Shown here piece after piece: positions 7,441-16,565 of a stretch of 64,000 nucleotides of DNA; the first letter of the stretch is position 1; each line of letters opens with the position of its first letter. Below the pieces are notes generated by a model, which saw only the letters and a program-made list of their open reading frames with translations, ran no database searches and was not told the DNA's origin. The position numbers and the translations under genes were made by a program. Source of the DNA: Sphingopyxis yananensis (lineage in GTDB: Bacteria > Pseudomonadota > Alphaproteobacteria > Sphingomonadales > Sphingomonadaceae); assembly GCF_020687785.1 (NCBI RefSeq), contig NZ_JAJEWI010000005.1, positions 558,001 to 622,000 of the forward strand. Reading direction: 5' to 3'.

Positions 7441-9621
7441 TTATTGCTCCTGCGCGGACAAGGTCAGGCCCGTGAAATGTGCGGCAAAGGCATATTTATC
7501 CGACGCCTCTGCAATAATCTTGTCCACGGGCTTGCCCGACCCATGGCCCGCCCGCGTTTCAATGCGGATCAGATGCGGCTTGTCGCCAATTTGCGCCTGC
7601 TGCAACGCCGCGACATATTTGAAGCTGTGACCCGGCACCACACGGTCATCGGTGTCCGCCGTGGTTACCAAAATGGCCGGATAATCCACACCGCTGCGCA
7701 CATTATGATAGGGGGAATAGGCGCGCAGATATTGAAAGTCACCGTCGGCTTCGGGGTTACCATAATCGTCAATCCAATAACGGCCTGCGGTGAATTTGTG
7801 GAAACGCAGCATGTCCATCACGCCCACGGCGGGCAGGGCGGCTGCGAATAAATCGGGCCGCTGGTTGGTCACCGCCGCCACCAGCAAGCCGCCGTTCGAT
7901 CCGCCCTCAATCGCCAATTGCCCGCGTCCGGTGGTTCCGCTGGCGATCAAGGCTTCGCCCGCACCAATGAAATCGTCGAACACATTTTGCTTGTTCCGCA
8001 AACGGCCTTCATCATGCCAAGCCTTACCATATTCGCCGCCGCCGCGCAGATTGACCATCGCCAACACGCCGCCTTGTTCCATCCACGACAACCATGTCGG
8101 CGAGAATGTCGGCGTCAACGACACGTTAAACCCGCCATAGCCATACATCAGGGTTGGCGACCCTTTGGCGCGGTCCACACCCTTTTTCATCACCACAAAC
8201 ATCGGCACTTTGGTGCCATCTTTGGATGCGAAAAAGCGTTGCTCGACGCTATAATCATCGGGGTTGAACGCCAGCTTGGGTTCAACAAAAACCTCGCTTT
8301 TGCCGGTCTTGCTGTCGAACCGATAAATGGTTGCAGGGCGCGCAAAGCTGTAAAAGGCGTAAAAGCTTTCGCTATCCTTGGGGCTGCCACCAAAGCCCGC
8401 TGCTGACCCAATACCCGACAGCATCACCTCTCCGGCTGGCTTGCCGTCCAGCGACACCATTTCCACCTTGGACTTGGCATCTTGCATATAGCTAAGGATC
8501 AAACGGTCCCCCACGCGGCTGGCCCCCGCCAAAGTGGCGTCACGCTGTGGGACAATTTCTGCCAAGGCGCTGGGCTTGGCGATGTCCAGCGACACCAAGC
8601 GTTCGCGCGGCGCATCCTTGTTGGTTTGAAAGATAAAGCCCGTGCCTTCATTGGCGACATAGGACCAGCTATGCGCAAAATCGCTGAACAGCGGTATGGC
8701 TTTGCCAACGCCGGTCGCCGTAATCGGATAAGCCCATACATTATAGCGCGCATCCGTGCCCTTGCTGGCATAAGCGAGCAGATATTTCCCATCATCCGTC
8801 ACATGGGCGGTGTTGTTGAGTTCTGGGTCTTCTGGCGTGCTATGCACCAATATATCGGCGTTCTGCGCTGTGCCCAAGCGGTGGAAATAGACCGACTGGT
8901 CACGGTTCAAATCCTGAAACGCGCCCTTGGCGTCTGGCTCTGGAAAGCGGCTATAATAAAATCCGCTGCCATCCTTGGCCCAGCTAAGCGCCGAAAATTT
9001 CACCCATTGGATGGTATCCGGCATATCCTGCCCCGTCGCCACATCCTTCACCTTGACGGTCCGCCAATCGCTGCCGCCATCCTGCACCGCATAGAGCAGA
9101 TATTTGCCATCCTCGGACGGGGTCCATTCGGCCAGCGCCGTTGCGCCATCTTTCGCCCAAGGATTGGGGTCAATCAACACACGGCCCTCGCCCTGCAAAC
9201 CGTCGCGCACATAAAGCACGGATTGCGGCTGTAACCCGTCATTGCGACTGTAAAAATAACGCTGCCCCGCCTTTTGCGGCAGGCCATAACGCTCATAATC
9301 ATAAAGCTGGGTCATGCGCTGCTTCAAAATCGCGCGGCCAGGCAGGGTCGCTAAATAGGCATCGGTCACGGCATTTTGCGCGCCAACCCATTCTGCCACT
9401 TTGGGGTTCACCCGCACATCATCTTCTAACCAGCGATAGGGGTCCGCAACATCGACGCCAAATTGGCTGTCGACCACATCCCCTCGCGCGGTGGCGGGAT
9501 AAGCGGGAACCGGTGTCGCCGCGCGGCTATTGGGCGCAGCGGGGCGGGCGGAGGCGGGGATGTTGCTGGTCATGGTCAAAGCGATAAGAGGAATGGCAGA
9601 AAGCACAAGAGAGCGGCGCAT
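7441..9621 (-). CDS. S9 family prolyl oligopeptidase, exported
   Basis: This serine peptidase cleaves after proline in short peptides. A signal peptide covers about residues 1-25 (LVLSAIPLIALTM), and a beta-propeller domain occupies the N-terminal two thirds. The C-terminal alpha/beta-hydrolase domain has nucleophile GGSNGG, Asp in TADTDDRV and His in RAGHGSG. The product is 726 aa, the family's usual size. The ATG at 9621 was chosen because AAGGGG precedes it and the signal peptide then begins at residue 1; the longer frame starts with TTG. It is cotranscribed with the downstream methionine-sulfoxide reductase. Confidence 0.94.
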   Translation of the reverse strand: MRRSLVLSAIPLIALTMTSNIPASARPAAPNSRAATPVPAYPATARGDVVDSQFGVDVADPYRWLEDDVRVNPKVAEWVGAQNAVTDAYLATLPGRAILKQRMTQLYDYERYGLPQKAGQRYFYSRNDGLQPQSVLYVRDGLQGEGRVLIDPNPWAKDGATALAEWTPSEDGKYLLYAVQDGGSDWRTVKVKDVATGQDMPDTIQWVKFSALSWAKDGSGFYYSRFPEPDAKGAFQDLNRDQSVYFHRLGTAQNADILVHSTPEDPELNNTAHVTDDGKYLLAYASKGTDARYNVWAYPITATGVGKAIPLFSDFAHSWSYVANEGTGFIFQTNKDAPRERLVSLDIAKPSALAEIVPQRDATLAGASRVGDRLILSYMQDAKSKVEMVSLDGKPAGEVMLSGIGSAAGFGGSPKDSESFYAFYSFARPATIYRFDSKTGKSEVFVEPKLAFNPDDYSVEQRFFASKDGTKVPMFVVMKKGVDRAKGSPTLMYGYGGFNVSLTPTFSPTWLSWMEQGGVLAMVNLRGGGEYGKAWHDEGRLRNKQNVFDDFIGAGEALIASGTTGRGQLAIEGGSNGGLLVAAVTNQRPDLFAAALPAVGVMDMLRFHKFTAGRYWIDDYGNPEADGDFQYLRAYSPYHNVRSGVDYPAILVTTADTDDRVVPGHSFKYVAALQQAQIGDKPHLIRIETRAGHGSGKPVDKIIAEASDKYAFAAHFTGLTLSAQEQ

Positions 9622-9781
9622 GGATGCCCCTTTTTTGGGAAAGACAATGGTTGCAACCGTAACAAGCTGGCGGCGCCGCGCCAACCACCTTCGACGAACA
9701 AAGTGGCACGGGCTATGAACGACGACTAGGGTTCTGACCTTGGGGGCCTGACCCTAGGCCGCTAGGTTTCTGCTATATGCC

Positions 9782-10351
9782 CTAGAAAGAAAATACTTCG
9801 GGACACGGCGATGATATGGCCGACATTTGGCGCAGCATTGCCGCCATTTGCTGGGCATAAGCATCGGCATCCGCTTTGGTGGAAATGCTGCGCTTCAACG
9901 CCACGCCGCCGCAGGCGATCCAGCTTTGGACATTGGCGGGGTCATTTTGGCTGCGTTCCATATAATCATTGGCGATATTCTCCCATTTCTCGCTTTCGCT
10001 GCTGGAAATATCCTCGGCGCTGGGAAGGGCTGTGCTGATCAACACAAGGCGGGATGAGGGCTGGCTGGTTCCCGGCTTAAATGCTTCGATGGTCCGATCA
10101 TCAATTTTGCGAATGCCATAGTTGGTGTTGGTATTGGGATTGAAAAAGTGAAAACTGCCGTCATTTTGCGGAGCATAAGGGCTGGTTTTATTGGGTTCTT
10201 CGACCATCAGATTGCCGCCGTCCATCTGCACCGTGATGACATAGCTGCCGCCTTCCAACATATAGGTTCCGCTGGTTGGCGGCGCGGCATGGGCCAAGCC
10301 CGCCCAAAGTGCAGCGAAACCGGCCAAGCACCACAACATGGCCCGCATCAT
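9782..10351 (-). CDS. Secreted hypothetical protein, two conserved Cys
   Basis: No family is recognised. Starting at 10351 gives a compact signal peptide (MLWCLAGFAALWAGLAHA) and a mature domain of about 165 aa with beta-rich N-terminal sequence (GTYMLEGGSYVITVQMDGG) and two cysteines (IACGG and SPCPE) that could form a disulfide. A consensus ribosome site GGGAGGAAGCC precedes an upstream in-frame ATG at 10429. That start would put 26 extra residues before the signal peptide, so I kept the shorter form with low certainty about the start. Confidence 0.7.
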   Translation of the reverse strand: MMRAMLWCLAGFAALWAGLAHAAPPTSGTYMLEGGSYVITVQMDGGNLMVEEPNKTSPYAPQNDGSFHFFNPNTNTNYGIRKIDDRTIEAFKPGTSQPSSRLVLISTALPSAEDISSSESEKWENIANDYMERSQNDPANVQSWIACGGVALKRSISTKADADAYAQQMAAMLRQMSAISSPCPEVFSF

Positions 10352-10459
10352 CGGCTTATGAGCTATGCTATGTCCCCAATGGGGCCGTCCTGCGCTATAT
10401 ATGCTGTGAACCATGCTGGGCTGTCCCATGGCTTCCTCCCCGACCATAAAGGAGGAATT

Positions 10460-10495
10460 ATGCCGCCAAACGTGCGCGCCGTCTTTTGGGATTGA
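10460..10495 (+). pseudogene. Possible 5' remnant of a HAD-like hydrolase gene
   Basis: AAAGGAGG followed by ATG begins an 11-residue frame, MPPNVRAVFWD, then TGA. This matches the N-terminus of HAD-superfamily hydrolases, where the aspartate nucleophile motif continues as DFGG. No continuation is found in any frame. It may be what is left after a deletion, or a chance short frame. It lies 21-30 bp from an equally strong ribosome site facing the other way. Confidence 0.3.
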
Positions 10496-10576
10496 TACGC
10501 ATTGTGACAGCAATTCTGGCTGTGCCGCTTTCATCGGTGCATTTACTTCGCACCACTATGTGGGCGCGCATAAAAA

Positions 10577-10604
10577 AAAGGCCCCGCGTTACCGCAGGGC
10601 CTTT
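10577..10604 (-). terminator. Terminator of the rpsM-rplQ operon
   Basis: On the minus strand a 12-bp stem (one G·U pair) closes a GTAA tetraloop and is followed by T8. It lies just after rplQ. Confidence 0.92.
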
Positions 10605-10628
10605 CTATATCCGTAGCGTTCGCAACAA

Positions 10629-11045
10629 TTATGCTGCGTCGGCTTCGTCGCCCAGAACCGGACCGGAGTCCTGACCCTTGGCAGCAACGTCACGGTCAAC
10701 GAATTCAATGATCGCGATTGGCGCAGCGTCCGATGCACGGATGCCAGCCTTGATGATGCGGGTGTAACCGCCGTTGCGATCCTTGTAACGTTCGGCCAGA
10801 ACGTCGAACAGTTTCTTCAACTGTGCATCGTCCATCAGGCGGCTTTGCGCCAGACGACGGTTTGCAAGACCACCACGCTTTGCGAGCGTGATCAGCTTTT
10901 CAACATAGGGACGGAGTTCTTTTGCTTTTGCAACAGTCGTCGTGATTTGCTCATGCTTGATGAGCGAAGCCGACATGTTGCGGAACATCGCGGTACGATG
11001 TGCACTGGTGCGCTGAAGCTTACGACCGCCAACTTTATGACGCAT
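10629..11045 (-). CDS. rplQ: 50S ribosomal protein L17
   Basis: L17 is a large-subunit protein near the exit tunnel. The conserved N-terminus [17 protein letters not shown] and the [14 protein letters not shown] block identify it. It is 138 aa, with an acidic C-terminal tail (GDEADAA) beyond the core. AAAGGAA precedes the ATG. It is last in rpsM-rpsK-rpoA-rplQ, separated from rpoA by 219 bp that carry a small repeat array and a hairpin. Confidence 0.98.
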   Translation of the reverse strand: MRHKVGGRKLQRTSAHRTAMFRNMSASLIKHEQITTTVAKAKELRPYVEKLITLAKRGGLANRRLAQSRLMDDAQLKKLFDVLAERYKDRNGGYTRIIKAGIRASDAAPIAIIEFVDRDVAAKGQDSGPVLGDEADAA

Positions 11046-11118
11046 AATCCATTCCTTTGTTTGTTAAGGGCCCGTTTTAGGTAGCCCAGACCTGGCCCAC
11101 TTGCGGGGGAGCCAAATT

Positions 11119-11228
11119 CCCGTTGTTGGATATCGGCTTCCGCCGCATCCAATCCCGTCCTTGGCTAACGGCTTCCGCCGAACGCCAATTTCCCGTTGTT
11201 GGCTAACAGCGTGCGCCGAACGCCAAAT
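11119..11228. repeat. Three degenerate tandem repeats (35-38 bp) between rpoA and rplQ
   Basis: Three units begin CCCGTTG/CCCGTCC at 11119, 11154 and 11192. Each continues with TTGG, then GCTTCCGCCG or GCGTGCGCCG, and ends with GCCAA or TCCAA. Each unit is itself an imperfect dyad (TTGGC...GCCAA), so the transcript could form three similar hairpins. The array lies within the rpoA-rplQ transcript. Confidence 0.75.
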
Positions 11229-11229
11229 C

Positions 11230-11256
11230 GGCACCCTGACGAAAAATCAGGGTGCC
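11230..11256 (-). promoter_or_regulatory. Perfect hairpin after rpoA (attenuator or processing site)
   Basis: GGCACCCTGA (11230-11239) and TCAGGGTGCC (11247-11256) form a perfect 10-bp stem, 9 nt after the rpoA stop codon. On the minus strand the T-run is in the loop rather than after the stem, so it is not a classic terminator. Confidence 0.6.
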
Positions 11257-11264
11257 AAATTTGA

Positions 11265-12323
11265 TTAACCCAGCAGCTCTTGTTCCAGCTTCTTGGCCAT
11301 TTCCTCGATATTTTCGGGCGGCCAACCGGGGATGTCCATGCCCAAACGCAGACCCATGGACGACAAGACTTCCTTGATTTCGTTCAAGGACTTGCGGCCA
11401 AAGTTCGGCGTGCGCAGCATTTCGGCTTCGGTCTTTTGAACCAGATCGCCGATATAGATGATATTGTCGTTCTTCAGGCAGTTTGCGCTGCGGACCGACA
11501 ATTCCAACTCGTCCACCTTCTTCAGCAGATAGCGGTTGAGCTGGTTTGCATCCGATTCTTCGCTCGACTGCGATGGGGCTGCAACGCCGATCAGGCCGCT
11601 GTCGCTCATCGCGTCTTCGAAGTGGACGAACACTTGCAACTGGTCTTGCAAAATGCGCGCTGCATAAGCCACGGCGTCTTCCGGAGTGACCGTGCCGTCG
11701 GTTTCGATGGTCAGGTTCAGCTTGTCATAGTCAAGCTCTTGACCAATACGCGCATTTTCCACCTTATAGGCGACCTGACGAACAGGCGAGAACAGCGCAT
11801 CAATCGGAATCAGGCCAATTGGCGCATCCACCGGACGGTTGGCCGCTGCCGGAACATAACCTTTGCCGGTGTCGGCGGTCAGTTCCATGTTCAACGTTGC
11901 ACCATCATCCAGGTGGCAAATGACATGGTTGGGGTTCATCACTTGGGTGTCGCCCGACACCATGATGTCGCCAGCCTTAACAGTGGCGGGGCCCGTCGCG
12001 GACAGTTGAAGGCGCTTTTGACCTTCGCCTTCCATTTTCAGGGCGATCTGCTTCACGTTCAGAATGATGTCGGTGACATCTTCCCGGACGCCGGCAAGGC
12101 TAGAGAATTCGTGGAGGACATTCTCGATTTTGATCGAAGTAACAGCCGCACCCTGAAGCGACGACAAGAGAACGCGGCGCAGCGCGTTACCAAGCGTCAA
12201 GCCGAAACCGCGCTCGAGCGGTTCAGCAACAAAGGTCGCCTTCCGCTTGCCGTCGCTGCCGGCCTTAATTTCCAGATTGCTGGGCTTCTTCAATTCCTGC
12301 CAGTTCCGGATATTGACAGTCAT
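11265..12323 (-). CDS. rpoA: RNA polymerase alpha subunit
   Basis: The alpha subunit dimerises to nucleate RNA polymerase assembly and contacts UP elements and activators. The N-terminal domain (about 1-235, with [21 protein letters not shown] as its start and the RRVLLSS dimerisation helix) is followed by a linker and the C-terminal DNA-binding domain (about 260-330, [13 protein letters not shown]...[14 protein letters not shown]). It is 352 aa, normal for alphaproteobacteria. AAGGGAAG precedes the ATG at 12323. Confidence 0.98.
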   Translation of the reverse strand: MTVNIRNWQELKKPSNLEIKAGSDGKRKATFVAEPLERGFGLTLGNALRRVLLSSLQGAAVTSIKIENVLHEFSSLAGVREDVTDIILNVKQIALKMEGEGQKRLQLSATGPATVKAGDIMVSGDTQVMNPNHVICHLDDGATLNMELTADTGKGYVPAAANRPVDAPIGLIPIDALFSPVRQVAYKVENARIGQELDYDKLNLTIETDGTVTPEDAVAYAARILQDQLQVFVHFEDAMSDSGLIGVAAPSQSSEESDANQLNRYLLKKVDELELSVRSANCLKNDNIIYIGDLVQKTEAEMLRTPNFGRKSLNEIKEVLSSMGLRLGMDIPGWPPENIEEMAKKLEQELLG

Positions 12324-12432
12324 AGACTTCCCTTTGCGTTGGGCGGGACCAGCGGCACATGCGCTGCCAGTCCTGCGGTAAGTTATGCGACGCAGCGGCA
12401 GTGTTTAAAAACACCGCCGCTTCGTTGGGATA

Positions 12433-12822
12433 TCAGACGCGGCGGCGCTTGGCCGGGCGGACACCATTGTGCGGGATCGGCGTCACGTCACGGATCGACG
12501 TGATGTGGAAGCCAACCGCTTGCAGAGCGCGCAGAGCCGATTCACGACCAGCGCCAGGACCCTTTACTTCAACTTCCAGCGTACGGACGCCATGTTCGGC
12601 GGCCTTCTTGCCAGCGTCTTCAGCACAAACCTGAGCAGCATAAGGGGTCGACTTGCGGCTGCCCTTAAAGCCCATCATGCCAGCGCTCGACCAGGAAATG
12701 GCGTTGCCCTGTGCATCGGTGATGGTGATCATGGTGTTGTTGAAGGTCGCGTTGACGTGGGCCACACCCGACGAAATATTTTTGCGTTCGCGCCGACGAA
12801 GGCGCTGTGGTTCACGAGCCAT
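12433..12822 (-). CDS. rpsK: 30S ribosomal protein S11
   Basis: S11 forms part of the small-subunit platform next to the E site. Diagnostic sequences are [15 protein letters not shown], the [14 protein letters not shown] block and the C-terminal [12 protein letters not shown]. Its 129 aa is standard. It lies between rpsM and rpoA on the minus strand, with 100-bp spacers on both sides. Confidence 0.98.
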   Translation of the reverse strand: MAREPQRLRRRERKNISSGVAHVNATFNNTMITITDAQGNAISWSSAGMMGFKGSRKSTPYAAQVCAEDAGKKAAEHGVRTLEVEVKGPGAGRESALRALQAVGFHITSIRDVTPIPHNGVRPAKRRRV

Positions 12823-12922
12823 TTTATAATCCTACCTAAATTCTGAAGCAAACCGACGCGTTGTAGGTCCAACATATCGGCGAAAAAATAAGGGGGTCTG
12901 CCAGACAGCAGACGCGCCAATC

Positions 12923-13291
12923 TTATTTCTTCTTACCTGCGATCGGCTTCGCCTTGCCCTTGCGGGTGCGAGCGTTCGTGTGGGTGCGCTGACCGCGAAC
13001 GGGCAGGCCCTTACGGTGACGCAGGCCACGGTAGCATGCGAGGTCCATCAAACGCTTGATGTTCATCGCGGTTTGGCGACGCAGGTCACCTTCTACGGTG
13101 TGATCAGCATCCAGCGTTTCGCGGATTTGCAGAATTTCGGCGTCCGACAGCTCATTAACACGACGCGTGTGGTCGATGTTCAGCTTGTTGGCGATATCGA
13201 CAGCGGTTTTCGCGCCGATGCCGTGGATGTAGGTGAGCGCGATGATTACGCGCTTGTTGGTGGGCAAGTTAACGCCCGCAATACGTGCCAT
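12923..13291 (-). CDS. rpsM: 30S ribosomal protein S13
   Basis: S13 is in the small-subunit head and contacts the P-site tRNA and the large subunit. The start [15 protein letters not shown] and the C-terminal [14 protein letters not shown] motif are diagnostic. The product is 122 aa; the ATG at 13291 has AGGAGAAAG upstream, whereas the longer open frame to 13501 adds unrelated residues. It leads this ribosomal cluster; secY and adk, which commonly precede it, are not upstream here. Confidence 0.98.
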   Translation of the reverse strand: MARIAGVNLPTNKRVIIALTYIHGIGAKTAVDIANKLNIDHTRRVNELSDAEILQIRETLDADHTVEGDLRRQTAMNIKRLMDLACYRGLRHRKGLPVRGQRTHTNARTRKGKAKPIAGKKK

Positions 13292-13427
13292 GTGAATCTT
13301 TCTCCTGCTCCACAGGATCCTCTGGCAAGGAGGCCCTATCTCAAAGCGTCTGAATTCCAACGCAAAAAACGGACCACAACAGCGCGCTGGGCCTGCTGTC
13401 GTCCGGTCATCACATCGGAACGGATGG

Positions 13428-13456
13428 TCGTTAAGGTGAGTCGCTTCAATTGTCAA
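13428..13456 (-). promoter_or_regulatory. Candidate sigma-70 promoter of the rpsM operon
   Basis: On the minus strand a perfect TTGACA (13451-13456) is followed 17 bp later by TAACGA (13428-13433). This implies a leader of about 130 nt before rpsM. The -10 match is poor. Confidence 0.45.
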
Positions 13457-13542
13457 GCAAAGCAAGGGGTTTTCACGGCCGTTGCGGCAGTGATACCGCA
13501 AAGAATAAGGGGCGTCGCCAACCGTTCAGTTCATCGCGCCGC

Positions 13543-14346
13543 TTATGTCCCCGATGCGGTTCGGTTTTTACCAGCGACCGCCCGATCATGCAATCGTTTC
13601 ACGGCGGCAGCATGAATTTGGGGGGCCGAGGCAATGACGCCAAAGGCTTGGGCCCGCGCCGTGTTGAACTGGAGTGCATCACCAAAGGCATCGGTCACGC
13701 GGGCGCCTGCTTCGATGGCAATCAGCGCGGATGCGGCGACATCCCATTCAAAGCCCCAGCGCAAGGTGGCGACCAGATCGGCGCGGCCATCGGCTACCAT
13801 GGCCATACGCAACGCAATGCTGTTCGGTTTTTCAACCATCACCAGATCGGAATCGATTTTGCCCAAGGCATCTGATGGCACGCGCGAACCTGAAAATTCA
13901 ACCCGTTGGCTGGCGATCAGCGGCATATCGTTCAGCGTTGCGCCTTTGCCATCCACGGCAATATATAATTCATCGCGGGCGGGCGCATATAACACCCCAA
14001 GGCGGGGCAGGCCATCGGTCACCAGCGCCACGGACACTGCCCATCCGGCGCGGCCCCGAATGAAATCGCGTGTTCCATCAATGGGGTCCACGCACCACAT
14101 ATGGCGATGCTGCAATCTTTCTTTATTGTCCGCCGTTTCTTCGGACAGCCAGCCAGCCTCGGGCATCATGGCGCCCAACACCGCCTTCAACCGTTCATCT
14201 ACGGCCAAGTCGACGTCGCTGACGGGGTTATCCGGCGATTTGTCCCATACGGTCACGGCGCGGCCTTCGCCCCGCCATCGGGCCATGGCCATATCGCCAA
14301 CTTCTCGCGTTGCGGCGATGACGGCTTCTAAGTTGATGTCCGTCAT
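13543..14346 (-). CDS. Inositol monophosphatase superfamily protein (CysQ/HisN-like)
   Basis: This is a Mg-dependent phosphatase of the IMPase fold. The metal-binding motifs are SEE at 68-70, DPIDGT at 87-92 and WDVAAS near 200. It is 267 aa. By context, directly after pmbA (10 bp), it is most like sphingomonad 3'(2'),5'-bisphosphate nucleotidase CysQ, which removes the PAP by-product of sulfate assimilation. Histidinol-phosphate phosphatase HisN is the main alternative; the motifs alone do not separate them. Confidence 0.85.
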   Translation of the reverse strand: MTDINLEAVIAATREVGDMAMARWRGEGRAVTVWDKSPDNPVSDVDLAVDERLKAVLGAMMPEAGWLSEETADNKERLQHRHMWCVDPIDGTRDFIRGRAGWAVSVALVTDGLPRLGVLYAPARDELYIAVDGKGATLNDMPLIASQRVEFSGSRVPSDALGKIDSDLVMVEKPNSIALRMAMVADGRADLVATLRWGFEWDVAASALIAIEAGARVTDAFGDALQFNTARAQAFGVIASAPQIHAAAVKRLHDRAVAGKNRTASGT

Positions 14347-14355
14347 GCCGCCCTT

Positions 14356-15699
14356 TTAACTGCTGGCGACGGTCATGCCGTCAATTCGCAGCGTCGGCGC
14401 ATTGGTGGCTTGGCGAAAGCTCAGATCGTCGGCGGGGGTGATGGCGGCGAACATGTCCAGCAAATTGCCCGCAATGGTAAATTCGGCAACCGCGCCCACC
14501 ACTTCGCCATCCTGAATCAAGAAACCCGACGCTCCTCGGCTATAATCGCCCGTCACGGGGTTCACGCCTTGGCCGATCAATTCGGTCACAATCACGCCGC
14601 TGGCGATGTCGGCAATCATATCGGCGCGGCTGATGCTGCCGGCGGCCAGATGCACATTGCTGGCCATCACGCCCGACGACCCGCCGCCGCGGCTGGCATG
14701 ACCCGTTGGCTTTTGGCCCAATTGCTTGGCTGATGCGGTGTCCATCAGCCAACCCGTAATCCTTCCGCCCTGCACAATGTCCCGCGCATCGGTGGGCAGG
14801 CCTTCGCCGTCAAAGGCGCGGCTGCGCAGGCCGCGCAAGCGGTGCGGTTCGTCCCGGATGAGCAAGCTGCTGTCAAACAGCTTTTGATCTTCTTTGCCCA
14901 GCAAGAAACTGGTGCCCCGCGCTACGGCTGGTCCCGCCATCGCGCCCAAAATATGGCCGATAATGGTACTGGAAACGCGTGGATCGAACAAAATGGGCAA
15001 TTTGCCAACGGGCGCTTTTCCGGGGTTCAGCCGTGCCACGGCTCGGTCGCCCGCGCGGCGGCCAATCATCTCGGCGCTTTCCAAGTCGGTCAAATGATGG
15101 GCGCTATGCCAGCCATAATCGCGCTGCATATTCGCGCCTTCACCCGCAATCACGCTGGCCGACAGGCTATGTCCGCTGCTACCATATCCCCCTTCAAAGC
15201 CGTGGCTGGTCACCAGCGCGAAGCGCGTGCGGCTGTGGCTGGCGCTGCCACCTTCGCTGTTGGTCACACCGTCAACGGCACGGGCGGCGTCTTCGGCGGC
15301 CAAGGCGGCCTCGCGCAGCGCGCTGGGGTTCGCTTCGCTGTCGTCGTCCAGTTCCAGATCGGGGGCTTCCCCGTGAAACAGCATCTCTTCGGGGGCCAAG
15401 CCGCTATAGGGGTCTTCGGGGGCTTGGCTGGCCATGGCGACACAGCGTTCGACCAGCTTTTGCAATTCGCCCGCGTCCATATCGGCGGTGGACACGCTGG
15501 CGCTGCGTTGGCCCACAAAAACCCGCAGGCTGATATCTTGGGTTTCCGACCGCTCGACATCTTCCAACGCGCCCAGCCGCATGGAAACGGATGTAGAGGC
15601 GTTGCAATAATAAAGGGCGTCTGCAGCATCTGCGCCAGCCTTGGTGGCGGCATCACAAAGCAGCCGAGCGCGATCGAGGGCTTCCGAAACTTTCAGCAT
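14356..15699 (-). CDS. pmbA: TldD/PmbA family metallopeptidase, PmbA-like
   Basis: PmbA (TldE) forms a heterodimeric zinc protease with TldD that trims modified peptides and antitoxins; the TldD subunit carries the metal. The 447-aa product has PmbA-type features: an N-terminal domain with YYCNASTSVSMRLG, a glycine-rich core (HASRGGGSSGVMASNVHL) and the C-terminal GVNPVTGDYSRGASGFLIQDGEV block. It lacks the HExxxH that marks TldD. AGGG precedes the start. It is translated just ahead of the CysQ-like gene; no tldD is in the window. Confidence 0.93.
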   Translation of the reverse strand: MLKVSEALDRARLLCDAATKAGADAADALYYCNASTSVSMRLGALEDVERSETQDISLRVFVGQRSASVSTADMDAGELQKLVERCVAMASQAPEDPYSGLAPEEMLFHGEAPDLELDDDSEANPSALREAALAAEDAARAVDGVTNSEGGSASHSRTRFALVTSHGFEGGYGSSGHSLSASVIAGEGANMQRDYGWHSAHHLTDLESAEMIGRRAGDRAVARLNPGKAPVGKLPILFDPRVSSTIIGHILGAMAGPAVARGTSFLLGKEDQKLFDSSLLIRDEPHRLRGLRSRAFDGEGLPTDARDIVQGGRITGWLMDTASAKQLGQKPTGHASRGGGSSGVMASNVHLAAGSISRADMIADIASGVIVTELIGQGVNPVTGDYSRGASGFLIQDGEVVGAVAEFTIAGNLLDMFAAITPADDLSFRQATNAPTLRIDGMTVASS

Positions 15700-15856
15700 G
15701 ACTTTGCCCTAGACGCCGCAAGCAGACGCGTCAAAAACAATCATAAAATGACGGTTGAAAATTCGCATCTGGCGTTGAATGATCGGAACACAGGGCCATC
15801 AGCCCGTGAAATTATATGGCGTATCGGCCTATATTTTATCGGCTCAATGCAGCATC

Positions 15857-16255
15857 TCAATGCAGCATAGCCGCAATGGCATCACCGGCAAAGGTCATGG
15901 GCGCCAACCATAAAAAGGGAACGCAAAAGGCACCCGCCCATAACAAGCGCACGTCACGGCGGAACCGGTCGTGCAAGCCAGAACTTGCCAGCGCCTGACG
16001 GCTATAATTGTCCCAGCGGCGATCCATCATCAAGGTGATGGGCACGGCAAGGGCGGCAACCATCAACAAAGCGACAATCCATAAGGCGGCGGAATAGCCG
16101 CGATCCAGCGCCAAAGACACCAGCCAGATTTCCCAGATGGAAAAGGCAATCAAGGACAGGGCGGCATGAATGCTCATCCGTTTGCCAAGGCTGCGCGCAG
16201 CAGGAACGCGTGCCGAGCAGCGCCGCCAAACCCCCTGTTCAAATGTCGAAGCCAT
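15857..16255 (-). CDS. Small membrane protein, three predicted helices
   Basis: No known family is recognised. The 132-aa product has hydrophobic segments at about 29-45 (LSLIAFSIWEIWLVSLAL), 52-71 (LWIVALLMVAALAVPITLMM) and 105-125, with basic loops, consistent with an inner-membrane protein. The ATG at 16255 was chosen because GGAGGCGGGG lies upstream; the longer frame adds 16 residues. It follows no clear operon partner. Confidence 0.65.
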   Translation of the reverse strand: MASTFEQGVWRRCSARVPAARSLGKRMSIHAALSLIAFSIWEIWLVSLALDRGYSAALWIVALLMVAALAVPITLMMDRRWDNYSRQALASSGLHDRFRRDVRLLWAGAFCVPFLWLAPMTFAGDAIAAMLH

Positions 16256-16565
16256 TACCCCGCCTCCGTCTCGGCGTACCCATATGCACAGGATTTCCGC
16301 CATTTTCGTCCTGAGTCAAGCCACGCTGGCAGGCAAAGGTTAACATTTAACCCCGCTTTCGCTCATATTGGGGACTAACTGCCTTATGCCTGCGGCAGGC
16401 CCCTTCTAATGAGCTGTCTTTATTGGGGAAATTTCATCCATTTGTGCGCTGTTGCAAATGGAAAGGCCCCAGAAAGTGGCGCTTATTTCGGCTATTTTTC
16501 CAGATGGCGCATCATATTTTGCAATGGGTGCGGACCAAATTCTACCGCACCCATCATTTTGAGCC
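16256..16565. other. Intergenic region with little visible structure
   Basis: About 310 bp between the small membrane gene and the secreted protein at 16566. It contains a short dyad GGTTAACATTTAACC near 16338 and the terminator described next. I see no supported gene in it. Confidence 0.6.
16524..16554 (-). terminator. Hairpin downstream of the 16566-17180 gene
   Basis: ATGGGTGCGG (16524-16533) pairs perfectly with CCGCACCCAT (16545-16554). The T-run is weak. Confidence 0.55.

Noticed and set aside
11280..12503. 407-codon plus-strand frame opposite rpoA
   Set aside because: Shadow of the highly biased rpoA coding sequence; no ribosome site and no recognisable domain.
16304..16380. GGTTAACATTTAACC as a CtrA box
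   Set aside because: The two TTAA half-sites are separated by three bases, not seven.
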